From contig CM076951.1 in assembly GCA_039566865.1 (NCBI GenBank), positions 15,385,484-15,449,483 on the forward strand: DNA of 64,000 nucleotides, read 5' to 3'. The stretch is from Aurelia coerulea (Eukaryota; Cnidaria; Scyphozoa; Semaeostomeae; Ulmaridae). Below the pieces are notes generated by a model. That model had not been told where the DNA came from. It saw nothing but the letters and a program-made list of their open reading frames with translations, and did not search any database. How positions within the stretch are numbered: position 1 is the first letter of the stretch; each line of letters begins with the position of its first letter. Of this stretch, positions 12,080 to 23,700 are shown in pieces. A program made the position numbers and the translations under genes.

Positions 12080-13388
12080 GGGTGTTTGGAAAACTAAGAC
12101 CCAGAAAACAAAGACCTAAGACCACGAAAACGAAGACCCAGAAAAGGAAGACCACGAAAACGAAGACCCAGAAAACGAAGACAACGGAAACGAAGACCCA
12201 GAAAACGAAGACCACGAAAACGAAGACCCAGAAAACGAAGACCACGAAAACGAAGACCCAGAAAACGAAGACCACAAAAACAAAGACCACGAAAACGAAG
12301 ACCACGAAAACGAAGACCCAGAAAACGAAGACCACGAAAACGAAGACCCCAAAAACGAAGACCATGAAAACGAAGACCCAGAAAACGAAGACCACAAAAA
12401 CAAAGACCACGAAAACGAAGACCACGAAAACAAAGACCCAGAAAACGAAGACCACGAAAACGAAGACCCAGAAAACGAAGACCACGAAAACGAAGACCAC
12501 GAAAACGAAGACCACGAAAATGAAGACCCAGAAAACGAAGACCCCAGCATATGTGGTTTAAATGCTACACATTTTTTTATAAGAAACTTGGATCAGCACT
12601 TAGTACTGAAAGTTTCTTAATTTCGCATGAAAATTTCGGTATTTTAGTAGTAAAAGTTTCTTAATTAGTTTCTTATTTTTTTGGGCCTAAAATTGCGGTA
12701 TTGTTCAAAGTTGAGCTTTCTTCTCGAGAAAGGGCTTCCATTTTGCATTGACATTGTCATCAAGAAGAAGCCATGCAAATCAAGGCAAAAAATTACCAAT
12801 TTTGCAGTTAAAAGTCAAGAAAAGACGAATGTACCTTTGTTAGAGAGACATAGAATAAGAGAGACATGCAGAAATAAAGTTTTAGAGTTTCTTAACTGTT
12901 CTTGGGCGTAGTACTAGAGTTTCTTAAATTTTTGGTCATCATAGTGCTAGTTTCTTATAAAACCAGTTTCTTATAAAAAAAACGTGTAGCAGAACGATGA
13001 TGTGCATACATTATCTATACAAAAACCAAAGGTTGCTGAAAGCGAGCTGCATATATTTTCTATTTCTCTCCTTTCTATTTCTTACTTAGTTTCTTTTATC
13101 TTATTACTCGGAAGGTAATACTTGAGAAATGTCCAAACATTAGGCAAGCTTCCAATAGGAGTACTCATAGTTCCTTCTGAGTTTCTTAAAGGTTCCATAA
13201 TAACTTTCATGTTCACTGCATGTGCCCTCATGAACAGTTCAAAGCAAGGTTTTTTGAAGCCTTTCCAATGTTTAGAAATTCCGAGTAATATGATACAGGA
13301 AACAAGTGAAAATAAAGTAGAATTATTAAGGTCTTCGTTTTCGTGCTCTTAGGTCTTCGTTTTCTGGGTCTTAGTTTTCCAAACACCC
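12080..13388. mobile_element. 1.3-kb Mutator-like element with internal 15-bp repeats
   Basis: The termini are inverted: GGGTGTTTGGAAAACTAAGA at the left and its complement at the right (13369-13388). They are flanked by GTATTATGTG (12070-12079) and GTATTATCTG (13389-13398), a 10-bp duplication with one mismatch. Removing the element plus one copy restores continuous RT coding sequence. The left third is a minisatellite; the rest is AT-rich and contains several TTTCTTA motifs. The long duplication and inverted ends suggest a Mutator-type origin. Confidence 0.8.
12110..12545 (+). repeat. 15-bp minisatellite
   Basis: About 29 head-to-tail copies of two alternating 15-mers, ACGAAAACGAAGACC and CAGAAAACGAAGACC, with few substitutions. 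Because the period is a multiple of three, all frames stay open, which produces artificial Lys/Thr-rich and Val/Phe-rich ORFs. Confidence 0.95.
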
Positions 13389-14631
13389 GTATTATCTGAT
13401 ATATTTAATTGGGCACTAGCATCAGGAACTTTTCCACAAAACTGAAAGATTGCAAGGGTTCCGCCTACCTATAAGGATGGCAATATAGAAGATAGATCTA
13501 ATTATAGGCCTATCTCTGTACTTCCTGTTATCTCACGTTTGTTTGAGAAATTAATTATTGATCAAATGTACAAGTACTTCGTTGCAAATAAATTATTCTT
13601 CTCAGACCAATCGGGTTTCAGGGCTTTGAACTAAGTACTGACATGCTTGCTGAAATGTACCAATGATTGGTACATGAATTTTGACAAAGGCCTCTATACA
13701 GGGGTTATATTCATTGACTTGAAGAAAGCGTTCGACACTGTTGATCACGATATTCTGATTGCGAAGCTATGTCATTATGGAGTTGCTGGCAGGGAACTCG
13801 ATTGGTTTAAATCATATGTAAGTAATCGAAAACAATGTTGCAAGGTAAATGGCCGTGTTTCTAAACTACAAGATATCAAATGTGGAGTACCTCAGGGCTC
13901 TTGCCTTGGTCCACTCCTATTTTTGATATACGTTAATGACTTGCCATTTGCCTTGGACAGAGCTATGGCCACAATCTATGCGAATGATACGAGCAATTCT
14001 TACTCCTCAAGATCTGTTACTGATTTTACCCAAGTCATAAATACTGATCTATATAGCATTCGCTTATGGTTAGAGGGTAATAAACTTTCTCTAAATATTG
14101 CCAAAATTCAAAGCATGATTCTGGGTTCTGGAGATTGCGAAGTCTTGGACAAAACGATGATACGACTCGTCCTGACATGTTTCACAAACTGTCTGATTGT
14201 AGGAACCGAGTCCTACGGAGTACAGAAACGGATCTTGAGAATCCACGTTATAAAACATCTAATGGGCAACAAAGCTTTTCGTATCGCTGAGTGACTGTTT
14301 GGAACCAATTGAGCCCCGAAATTAAAACCACCCCATCACTGGCGATCTTTAAAAACAGGCTCAAGACCTTTTTGAAAAGTCATAGATATATCCCCCGATG
14401 ATAACTATTACATTGAAACCAATGTTTGGTAAATTTTTCTTTTCTCTTCAAATTGAGATTTTCTTCCTTATTGTTATTTTAGAGTTTATATCATAGTCAT
14501 AGATACCCCATGTAATTAGGTTACATTGTATTGTTTTTTTTTTCAGCAGGGCGCATTGTAAAACAGTTTTCTCATATATAACTGAATGTATCACCCTGGG
14601 TAAATAATTGAAAATGAAATGAAATGAAATT

Positions 14632-17120
14632 AATCTTAATGCTCATTTCCTGTGCCCGCGTCCCCTGGTGAACATTTCAAGTTTTCTAAACCACTTCCAA
14701 TGCTTAGTACCTTCAATACCTACATTCCGGTATTTGAATAGCAAGATGGATATTTCGAAGCAGGTTGTGTTTTTGAGTCGGTTAAAATTTGGGCTCCCTG
14801 AGGCAAACGACTTTTTTCCAGTTTGTGCATTTTCGGTAAAACAACAGAAGAGCCATTGCCTCCAGAGAGCCATTTTGGATCTACACATATTTGTTTGTAA
14901 GAAACTAATAACTTGGGCCTGTACTGAAGTTTCTTAAAATTGTTTAAAGTACATTGGAATATTCTTCAATCCAGATTCTTTTTCAGGATAGCTAAAAGAT
15001 TGTCTAAAAAACCTCAAGTTTCGATACTTTTTGTCAAAAAATTAGTATAGCCAAGGGTCTTATTTTCACACACAAAGTGGTGCAACTAATTGTACCATTT
15101 TGAAAGGCTCGTAGCACACTAAAATTTGTCATAGGACCCCCTGTGCTCGTGCTCTTATCTCGTATTTTCAGAATGAACATACAATTTAGCAATTCAAATG
15201 CACAAATTCAACACAAATTTCATCCAAAACCATTTCAAAATAGATAGAATAGTTTTGGTTGCCTTTTAAAGATTAGAGTCCCAGGGGCGGTGCTAGGCCT
15301 TAAAAGATGAGGTGGACCAGAGAAAGAAATGATTACTTGGAGGTATACCCGCCTGTTTTTATATCACTATCGCTTGAGACTAAATTCCAATTTGAGTAAG
15401 AGGTTGGCTGTAAAATGCTTGAAAATGTAATCAGAGGCACAGAGATTCAAAGTTGCAGAGATTTTTGGAGGAAACGATTAAGAAATTTCTAAAAATCTCC
15501 GTTATGAGAAAGAGTCAGATTCGTAGTATCACCACATGTTTTGCACAGAGTTGTGCCATCAGCTTTTCAACACATGATTTTTATGATTTCCAAAATCACA
15601 CTGTAATTTTCATGTGCATCGTCAGAAATGAGTGCTGCATCACGGGAAAAACTAGTCTTTTCTTTTTATACAGTGAAGTTGTGATGTACTTTAACATCAA
15701 AGATTTTCCACAAATTCGTAAGAAGTCTCTAATTGCAGATAAGAACTTTTGGCTTGTTGAATTCCTTAAAGAGCCCTGATCAAAAGCAAGAAAATACCTA
15801 AAGAGCCCCACAGTAATCTAAAGCAAGAAAATAGTGTTAGTGTACCAACTGCCTTGAAGGGAATCAACATAGTTGGCCTAGGCCCAATTAAAAATATAAT
15901 CTATATTCAAGCTATATAATTGTGTGGCAAAAGAAACAATGGTGGTGTTTATATCATATTCAAAGCGGCTTGTGGATATAGCTATGTTGATTCCCTTTAA
16001 GTTTCTTGTTTCACTTTAAGAAAGAAACAACAAAATACACAATATGCTCAGTTAAACAAATATATCTTTTGACATTCAATGGTGATAAAAAATCTTTGAA
16101 CAAGGAAGGTGTCTTTGCAAACAGATTTTGCAAACATGGTTGAAGCTAAAATATTATTCTGTATAATTCATCTCTGGGCAAGTGAAGTCATGTCCTCTTA
16201 GGCTACAATGTTGCATTGCTCTCCTTTCATGGTTAAATACAGGATATCATTGCAGTATCCTCAATTTTCTGCAAGAAATTGTTGTTTGGTCCTGAAATAA
16301 AGGAAGTAAAGGGTTAATTATCATCAAGAAGGATTAGAACCACATATCTCTCTGGTCTACAGTGTGGAAGTTTATAGTACACTCTTTCTTTTTATAAGAA
16401 TATTGTTTATAAGAATATTCAGGCTCAGAATCATCCAAATTTTAAGAATATTATAAGAATATTGCCCAGCCTCAGCTCACATATTTTCACAGAGATTGGA
16501 AAAAATTTATAGTAATCTTATAAAAAAAGAGTGTATAAAGTGTATGAATAAAATAAATAAATTAATGTAGAAGTTACAAAAAAAAATTAATCTTGTTAAC
16601 CCTAGGGCATTTAAAGTATTATGGCTATTACCCCCTCCCCCTCCCCCCACTAAGAAATTGACTTATAAGAAACTGCAGCCTGCCAGATGGCACCATGGTC
16701 ATTATCCAGCATTTGGTTTGATATAACATTTATATGATGTTTATAAGAAACCAAACAGCCTGGTTTTACAAATGAGTTTCTTTTACAAATTTTACAAATT
16801 AGTTAGCAGAGGGAATGATGGATACTGTTACCACAAAATTTGTTTCCAAAAATATAAATGACACCCATCACCCTAATAACACAATAAAAGCAAACCAGAT
16901 AACTCTAACCCTTAGTTTGGCTTCTAAATTTCTTTTCTAAAAAAGGAGTCCAGTTAAAGCTGCAAGAATTAAAAGACAACAAACCATGGAATATTTCATT
17001 ATTATTTTAGCACTCAGGCTCAAATATTAACAATAGATTTAAAGACCATAATCTCACTAATTCAAACTAAACTCAATTTGTTTTATGAATTAAATCACAA
17101 TCAAATTTGGCTCACCTTTG
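14632..17120. other. Gene-poor AT-rich stretch
   Basis: No supported coding sequence. It contains scattered TTTCTTA/TAAGAAA motifs (14895-14935, 16385-16460, 16660-16800) and one inverted repeat (15853-16001). Short ORFs here have no recognisable features. Confidence 0.5.
15853..16001. repeat. Small inverted-repeat element
   Basis: CTTGAAGGGAATCAACATAG at 15853 is mirrored by CTATGTTGATTCCCTTTAAG ending at 16001, giving 20-bp arms with one mismatch around a 109-bp centre. This looks like a short MITE; no target duplication is clear. Confidence 0.6.
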
Positions 17121-17181
17121 CTATTGCTGAAGTTGTTTTGCTGCTTGTCTCGTCAAAATGAGCACAGCCAGATATTTTGGC
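17121..17181 (-). CDS. Possible terminal exon of the MULE gene
   Basis: A TTTAG acceptor at 17182 opens a 61-bp frame that fits the phase left by exon 8 and ends in TAG at 17121. It supplies no cysteines to complete the PHD-like finger, so the true last exon may lie elsewhere. Confidence 0.2.
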
Positions 17182-17650
17182 CTAAATTTAATTTAAGGCA
17201 AAGAGCTTATCTAAGCCAAACTATTGTGACGAGAATTTGGCGATCATTTATAATCTGGAAACAATTTCAAAGGAAGCAGGAACCATGTCTGTCATAACCA
17301 GTCGGTATCAAACTATTTTCATCATTGACTCGCTTCGTTTTCCATATCGTTTCCTTGCTGTCGTGCGTGATCGGTGCGGCAGCCATTTTGTCTGGATATT
17401 TGACGGTTGAAAAATAATGGCTATTCCCCTACTGCCCGTCGCTGATTGGACGAAAAGCAATTTCATCATTGGTAGTCCAATCTCTAGCCAATCATAACGC
17501 TGTTACGTTCCGTAACATTGGAAGCAGATCAGCCAATGAGAAACCTTGTTACAAAAACTTCTAAAATACTGAACACATAAGAAACTTTCACCAGGATATT
17601 CCCTGAAAGAAACTATTTAATACATTATACTTCAAAAAAGAAACACTCAC
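17182..17650. promoter_or_regulatory. CCAAT-rich, promoter-like stretch
   Basis: Between about 17335 and 17560 the sequence is more CpG-containing than its surroundings and carries several CCAAT/ATTGG boxes (GCTGATTGGACG, AGCCAATCATAACG, CAGCCAATGAG). It could be a promoter of an unseen gene or of a transposon end. Only motif density supports this. Confidence 0.2.
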
Positions 17651-17747
17651 CAGTGATACCAAATTTCACATTTGTCACAGCATATCATATTGGAATTTTG
17701 TGGCACAGAACACTTAGGGCAAGTCCATTCTTCATTCAATTTTGTAA
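17651..17747 (-). CDS. MULE gene exon 8, PHD-like zinc finger
   Basis: The exon starts after TTCTACAG and ends at CACTG before GTGAGT. It encodes NEEWTCPKC, NSNMICCDKC and EIWYHW, the C4-H part of a PHD-like finger; the last cysteine pair should come from another exon. PHD fingers bind histone tails. Its phase matches exon 7. Confidence 0.7.
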
Positions 17748-20700
17748 CTGTAGAAGGGACAAGACAACCTCTTATAGAGGAATTCAAAATTGAAAAAAGA
17801 ACGAAAAAGAAACATCAAAATTGGAAAACACTTTGTCAAATTTTTTTTAAATTTTAATGCAAACAGCCACGAGCCAATTACTGGATATGTGGAAAAGCTC
17901 CTTTTTCAAATTACATACATAATTACATATTCAATGATTGTCAGAATGACAGGATCAATGGATGCCTCACTGGATTGATTTGGCCTGTATATGCACATTG
18001 GGTACTCCTTGATTGGAACGGTTCCCTCTTGGTGGGTGTATATTGGAAGCGGAATCCTAGAACCTAGAATCTCAGAAAAAACAGGGCATTTTTCTTCCGA
18101 AAACATCCCAACCTAAAAACAGTTAAATGCTGGTGGACTCCCGACCCTAGAAAAAATTTCACAGGGCCCACAATTTATACCCCAATTTTGATGGAATTCT
18201 GCTGTTTTACGACAAAGAGATATCAGTAAAGATAATGGTGAAAAAGTGCAAAGATCCCAAACCTTTCTGTCACAACCAGGTTTTGTAACAAATGGATTTC
18301 TTTAGGGCTCAGTAAAGGTCCTTTAAAGGGGGGTTATCTTCAAAATTTTCAGTGATAAAGGGTCTTTTCACCAACTAGAAGACAGAAAATGGTATCCTAT
18401 GAAATGGTATGGACGATCGTGGTGTACCTTTTACTATTGAATTGCACCCACCGCACCGGGGGTTCCCTTCCAATCTTTCCGCGTGATTTGTTGCCCTGTG
18501 AAAAATTTGCAAAGCTAAATGATTATCTACAATATGCCCAAGCATGTAGTTTGCTCATTTAGTCTCAATTATATTTTAAGAGCACTTACAGGCAGCTTTC
18601 ATTATTTCCCAAGCTTCTGTGGTGAAGACTCTCTTCATACAATCAATGTTTTTACCAACAAGGGTAGCATCTGGGTGCTCTTCATCAATGATTAGATCAT
18701 CTTTTCCAATTAACCATGCAAGACAGTGGTCAGAGCTAAACGTGCTTCCCTCGACTCCAAGCTTCTTCAAGATTCTTTCCCGGCCTGAATTTAAAATTGC
18801 ATACCAGTTGAATAATATATTATATAAATCAAATTCAAAATTGATTGGAGGAATCTCAATTGCTTTTAAATTAATTTGAGAAATCTTTTCTGAAAAGTTT
18901 GGTGAGGATTTCGAAAGAATTGCATGTGCAAAAAAATAACAAGTGAAAATGTGACATAAATTGAATTCCTCGCCGAGGAATTAAATTTATGTCACATTTC
19001 CACTCGTTAAATTTTTTGCGCATGCAATTCTTTCGAGGATGACTGTACTCTTACAGTAGAATAGATTTAAAAGTCCCTATTGAAAATGTTAGGCAACTAG
19101 GATCGTTTTGTATTAAATTCTTTAAAATGTGATTGGTGCATCTTCAATGTTTTTTGGGAAATGAAGGAAAATGTCAATTGGCTGAATAGTGAATATGGAA
19201 AGAAATCAGGCATACAGTATATACAGTTCTTTCCAGTTACATGAGAGAGGGAGAAATTCACAACAGTGAAGGTTCACTGAAGGAAAACCGTGTTACCTCA
19301 CTATTTCGAACTATCATAGGAACTGAACATCTCTTCAAGATATCTGATCTAATGGAAACGGATTATTATAAAAAAAGGGAAATGGAATTTGTGAGAGATA
19401 GGGAATGGTTTGAGATAATAGGGGAGAATGGGGCTGGTTGTCATGGGAGTAAGTTGCCACATTAATTTCTTTCATTGCTCAAGACATTCAACTGCAAACG
19501 GTATAAAGTGCATTATAAGACTACCTTTTGAAATGCTGATTGAAGTGATCCCAGTGTTCGCCCCTCCTTCAATTTCCTTGCCTGTCTCCATTTGCTCTGA
19601 TGTAGTTTTCTGAAATGTGTACCCAAGCTTTTCAAACTGGGCCCTGTCTTCATCTGTTGGTTTTGCGAACCTTACAGTTGCTGTTTTCCTTCTCTTCGAT
19701 GTTTGAAAAAAATGTCGCTGTTGCTCAATATTCTTGTTGTAGGGTGCATTGCAGGAAGTGGTCGGAATTTGCCTGATGTCTGAATTGCGCCTAAGGGTAT
19801 CAAAAGATCTTTTGAATATATTCAGTCCTTTAACCCTATTCGTACTGGGGGGGGGGCGTTTTTCGCCCCCCCTAACAGACTTTGCTGCGTTACGCTAAAA
19901 CGACAAGAGATATAACCACCAGTTTTGGTGACTTTTACTCAAATTTCATAGGCAATTGAATTCTTAACATTTCATTGTTCTACCTCTGATCATGTGACCA
20001 CAGTAATACCATATTTGGAGAGTAGTCAACAACAAAAAAGCTTAAAATGTCCGTAGTTTTAGTCTCGTTTGCTTGATCGATCTCAAACATGCACCATTTG
20101 ATTGCATTTGATGAGTACTTTCATTTGATATATAAATATTTCATATTTGCTGATGTCAGCAAAGTTTAATATCTATGACGTCATTCACATTTATGACGTC
20201 ATTTACCTAATAAAGAAGTGTCAAATATAATTTTTTTTTGTCTAATTTGCTTCATCTTATTAATTTGATTCATTTTGAGTCTATATTTACCAGATAAAAA
20301 GGCAGGACTGGCAAAAACCTGCGATTAAAGTAAATGCATGCAACAAAAGGCTAATTTAGAGCTAATTGTGCTAAAAATAGAAACTAAAAAATTTTGCAAA
20401 GTATGTATTTTTAAACTATGACATGTTTCCTACTATTTGAAACAAATTTGGAGAAAATCGGTTGAGTGGTTGATTAAATAGAATTTTTCTGGTTAAGAAG
20501 GTATGAATTTGCCAATTTTCGTCAGTTTTTCGGTTGCCTAGCAACGAATCACGTGACTTATTAATTGTCATTGTTATATTTGAATAGCCAATTGTCTAAA
20601 GAACAATAGGGGTAAGTCTTATCGTTGTATCTTTTGTAGTTTTGGAGAAAAAGAGGGGGGGCGAAAAACGCCCCCCCCCCCCCAGTACAAAATACCTAAA

Positions 20701-23700
20701 AAATCGCCCAGTACAGATAGGGTTAACCAGGTCTCTTACTGCCTCAGTATCTCTGCTATCTGCATTCGATACAAGGTCATTTAGTTCTGACAAACTTTTC
20801 TGAGCATTTTGTTGCAACTTCTCGAAATTTGTTGTACTTTGCTCCTTTACGGTGGCAACAAGAAAGCTTAGCTCCTGGTTTCTTTCGCAATCTTCTTCCT
20901 CTTGAAAGGGAATTTCCTCAGTGTCATCATCAGCTCTACTCTGGCGAAATCTGAACTGTTGCAAGAGATGCACATGCTTGCAAATGGTTGCATATAACAT
21001 GTGATCCACACATGTGCAACAGAACTGATGGGTACATATTGCACATTCGATGCATCTCAACTGACAATTATTTTCTTGGCACTCTTTGTGCAGCAACGTG
21101 ACATTGTAGATTTTCTTCCCGTCTTCAGATGTAATTTCCCATTTTCCTTCTTCCATTTCCTTGATGTTTGTGAAAGGAATTCGTTTGCTTGTGATGTGTC
21201 GTTCATGTATTTGTTTTAGCTTTTGCGTGGACTTTCCCTTGTGCAACTTAATTAACCTATCAAAGGTCTTATCCCTGTTATACTTCAATAGGTTTACAAG
21301 GCATCGATCAACTCTCTTATTTACTTTTCCCTTAAGGTAAAGGTATTTAAAAACTCGGTGAAACGCCTCGCAAAACATATTTGTGTTGATCTCTAAACCG
21401 ACTCTCCCAAAATACCCCCACTTCTCCTTGTGTGGCACGAAATATGTATTAAAATACTCTCCAAACTCTTTTGTCACAGTTGAACTGGCTAGTCTATCTT
21501 GCAAGGTTGACAGATATTGGTCGAAAATGGTCTCATTTGTTTGTTCCAGGACAATTCTGAGTTGTTTGTACACTTGGGATTCGATTTCAAAGTCCTTGAT
21601 TTTCTTCTTCATGTTTCCTTTAAAGGCCTTATCGACGTGCCACGCACAGAACAACTGTCTTAGCTGCAATCCGAATACCAAGCAGAATGCATCGTAAAAT
21701 TGGGGAGCCATGTCCGACATAAACCAAGCTGGATTGAATTCTCCTACAGCCTGCTTAATTGCATCAAAAAAGACTCTGAGCAGAGGAAGATCTTCTCGAT
21801 TTGAGAGGCACCATGCAGCAGGGCAACCCTCACCAAATTCGTCAACCACAAGGATCGTTGTAAGTTTGAAATCATAGCCTACAAAAGTTGAAGATAAAGA
21901 CATTTTATACTACCCCTTGGATTTAAGATATGAACCATACAAGACAGCTATGTAAAGAATATATTGCAGCTTTCGGATGAGTTACATTCTTGATACATAC
22001 TGTATCAACAATGTTTTGAAAATGTGGTAATCATAGGAAAAACAACCAGCATTGGTTGGGCGTGAGGTGAGCAATTGTGCAACAAGTGACTAGTGGCTGG
22101 TTTCATCATTTAACATTTAACGTAAGTTAATTTTCAAGATTTTACCTGTTCGTCCAAAATATTTTTCATTGTAGACCGTCTTACGAGGTCTGCTTCCCTT
22201 TCTTTAAATTCTACCCTTCAGAAATTCACTGAACACATACGATTCTTAAAGTTCTACTTGTAACATGGAAGTGACATGTTGTTATGATGGTATATTCACA
22301 GACACGAAGACAGGAATGATAGTCTTGAAGTTTTGTGATGAAGCTCCGTTTGATATTGCATTGTAGACAGCTGATAATTCTGATTAAACAGCTCTAATAA
22401 ATCAGAATTAGACAGCTGATAATTCTGATGAAGCTAAAATTCACATACCTGTTGTACCATGGGTTGAATCACAGCATAAACCTTTACTTCCAAATTGACG
22501 GAGCATGTGCTTTTGAAACTCAGTTTGAATAACTATTACAAAGTCATCGTCTGCTAGATTGTACTTGTCGTCTCCTTTACCTAGGGATTTACAATGAAAG
22601 ATTTGTTTCATATCCGTAATTTAGATGTCAATTGTTTCAAGTCCAAGATTTCCAAGGGACAAACAGTTAGTATCGGTATGAAATATTTTGCGATTATCAA
22701 TGTATGAAAGCTAGATTGTATCTGAGCGTAATTCTGAGAAAGTTTGAGTTTTTCAAAGTGTATGACGGAAGAGACGTAATATCAATAGAAAATTGAGCTG
22801 TAAAATAAAGGAAAAGATACCAGCAACCTTATTTTTTGTCGCATAGAGCTATTTGCAAAAAATATTAAGTGCCCAACGGAAATCCATAGAATTCAATAGA
22901 ATCGAATTTTTCCTTTTTCAGATTTTGGTTAACAAGTGACTGGGCGATCATTTTCGAAGTCCAACACATCGATTTGACATTTTCGCGACACATAAAACAG
23001 GCGAGTCTAGTATGAAAATTGTCATTTTCATGTCATTTTCATGTTTTTCAATCCATGCCTACCATTTCGAAATGTGCCTTTTAATGATAAATTCGTTATG
23101 AAAAATATGAAACAATCTATGCACCTTGCAATTTGTAGTACAGTATTGGATTTTTCTCGCTCTCCCCAAGCTCCTCTAACCAACTTAATACACTGGTCTG
23201 GTCGTTACTGTGATGCTCAACGTTATCCAGTCCACACGACTTGCTTATGTTACGAAGATCCTTGCGATCAATTAGATGTATGCGAGCAAATTTCTCGCCA
23301 ACGCTGTCTCTAATGTCATCCAGGATTTTTTCTTGTGACACACCCATCTTTAGTTTCTGAGCGATTTCCATGCGCTTCTTCTTGGTTAGCCATGTATAGC
23401 CAAGATCTTTTGTGTGTCCATAGTGCGTATGACATGCGTGAGTTGTAATGTTGCCGTTTCCTTCGAAGGTGACTTTAATAGTGCAGGTGCAGTTCTTTTC
23501 CGTCTTAACTGAGCCTACGGAAGATAATTTTGTAAGAAATGGAACGAAAATGAAATACGTACGCTATATATTAGAAAGGATTTGAGAAAGGTGAGTGGAA
23601 TCATAAGGAATTGAGAGGACAAAATATGACTAAATAACCTGTGGACATCGCTAAATTTGATAGAAAAGAGTGTTCAAGATTACTTCACAGGGTTAGGATG

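Larger units (their letters stand above)
11842..14294 (+). pseudogene. LINE 1 reverse transcriptase, interrupted and catalytically mutated
   Basis: RT homology starts with VMAKLKKSNGVDGISSFF (about 11985-12040), is cut at 12080 by an inserted repeat element, and resumes at 13389 with SDIFNWALASGTFP, SNYRPISVLPVISRLFEK, then FIDLKKAFDTVDHD (motif A) and CGVPQGSCLGPLLF. The motif C tetrad that should read Y-x-D-D is YAND here (about 13975-13990), losing an essential metal-binding aspartate. Stops also occur near 13442 and 13633. The 3' part of the frame, after about 14135, no longer follows the family. Confidence 0.8.
7281..14631 (+). mobile_element. LINE 1: esterase-bearing non-LTR retrotransposon, twice interrupted
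   Basis: In order along the plus strand: an SGNH/GDSL-esterase domain (7290-7459 continuing at 10186-10461), an apurinic-type endonuclease (10544-11527), a linker, and a reverse transcriptase (11842-12079 continuing at 13389-14294). The 3' end finishes in a short TGAAA-type repeat at about 14607-14631, as in CR1/L2-like LINEs. Two inserted elements (7460-10176 and 12080-13388) split it. Several stops and a mutated RT catalytic motif show it is dead. The 5' end appears truncated just before the esterase, directly against the DDE-like gene. Confidence 0.75.

Noticed and set aside
11842..12561. Long Lys/Thr-rich plus-strand ORF and mirrored Val/Phe-rich minus-strand ORFs
   Set aside because: They are read through a 15-bp minisatellite whose period keeps all frames open; only the first part of the plus-strand frame is genuine RT.
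19845..20695. Long G and C homopolymers as quadruplex regulators
   Set aside because: They are the hairpin ends of MITE A; exact run lengths may also be assembly-sensitive, so no separate function is claimed.
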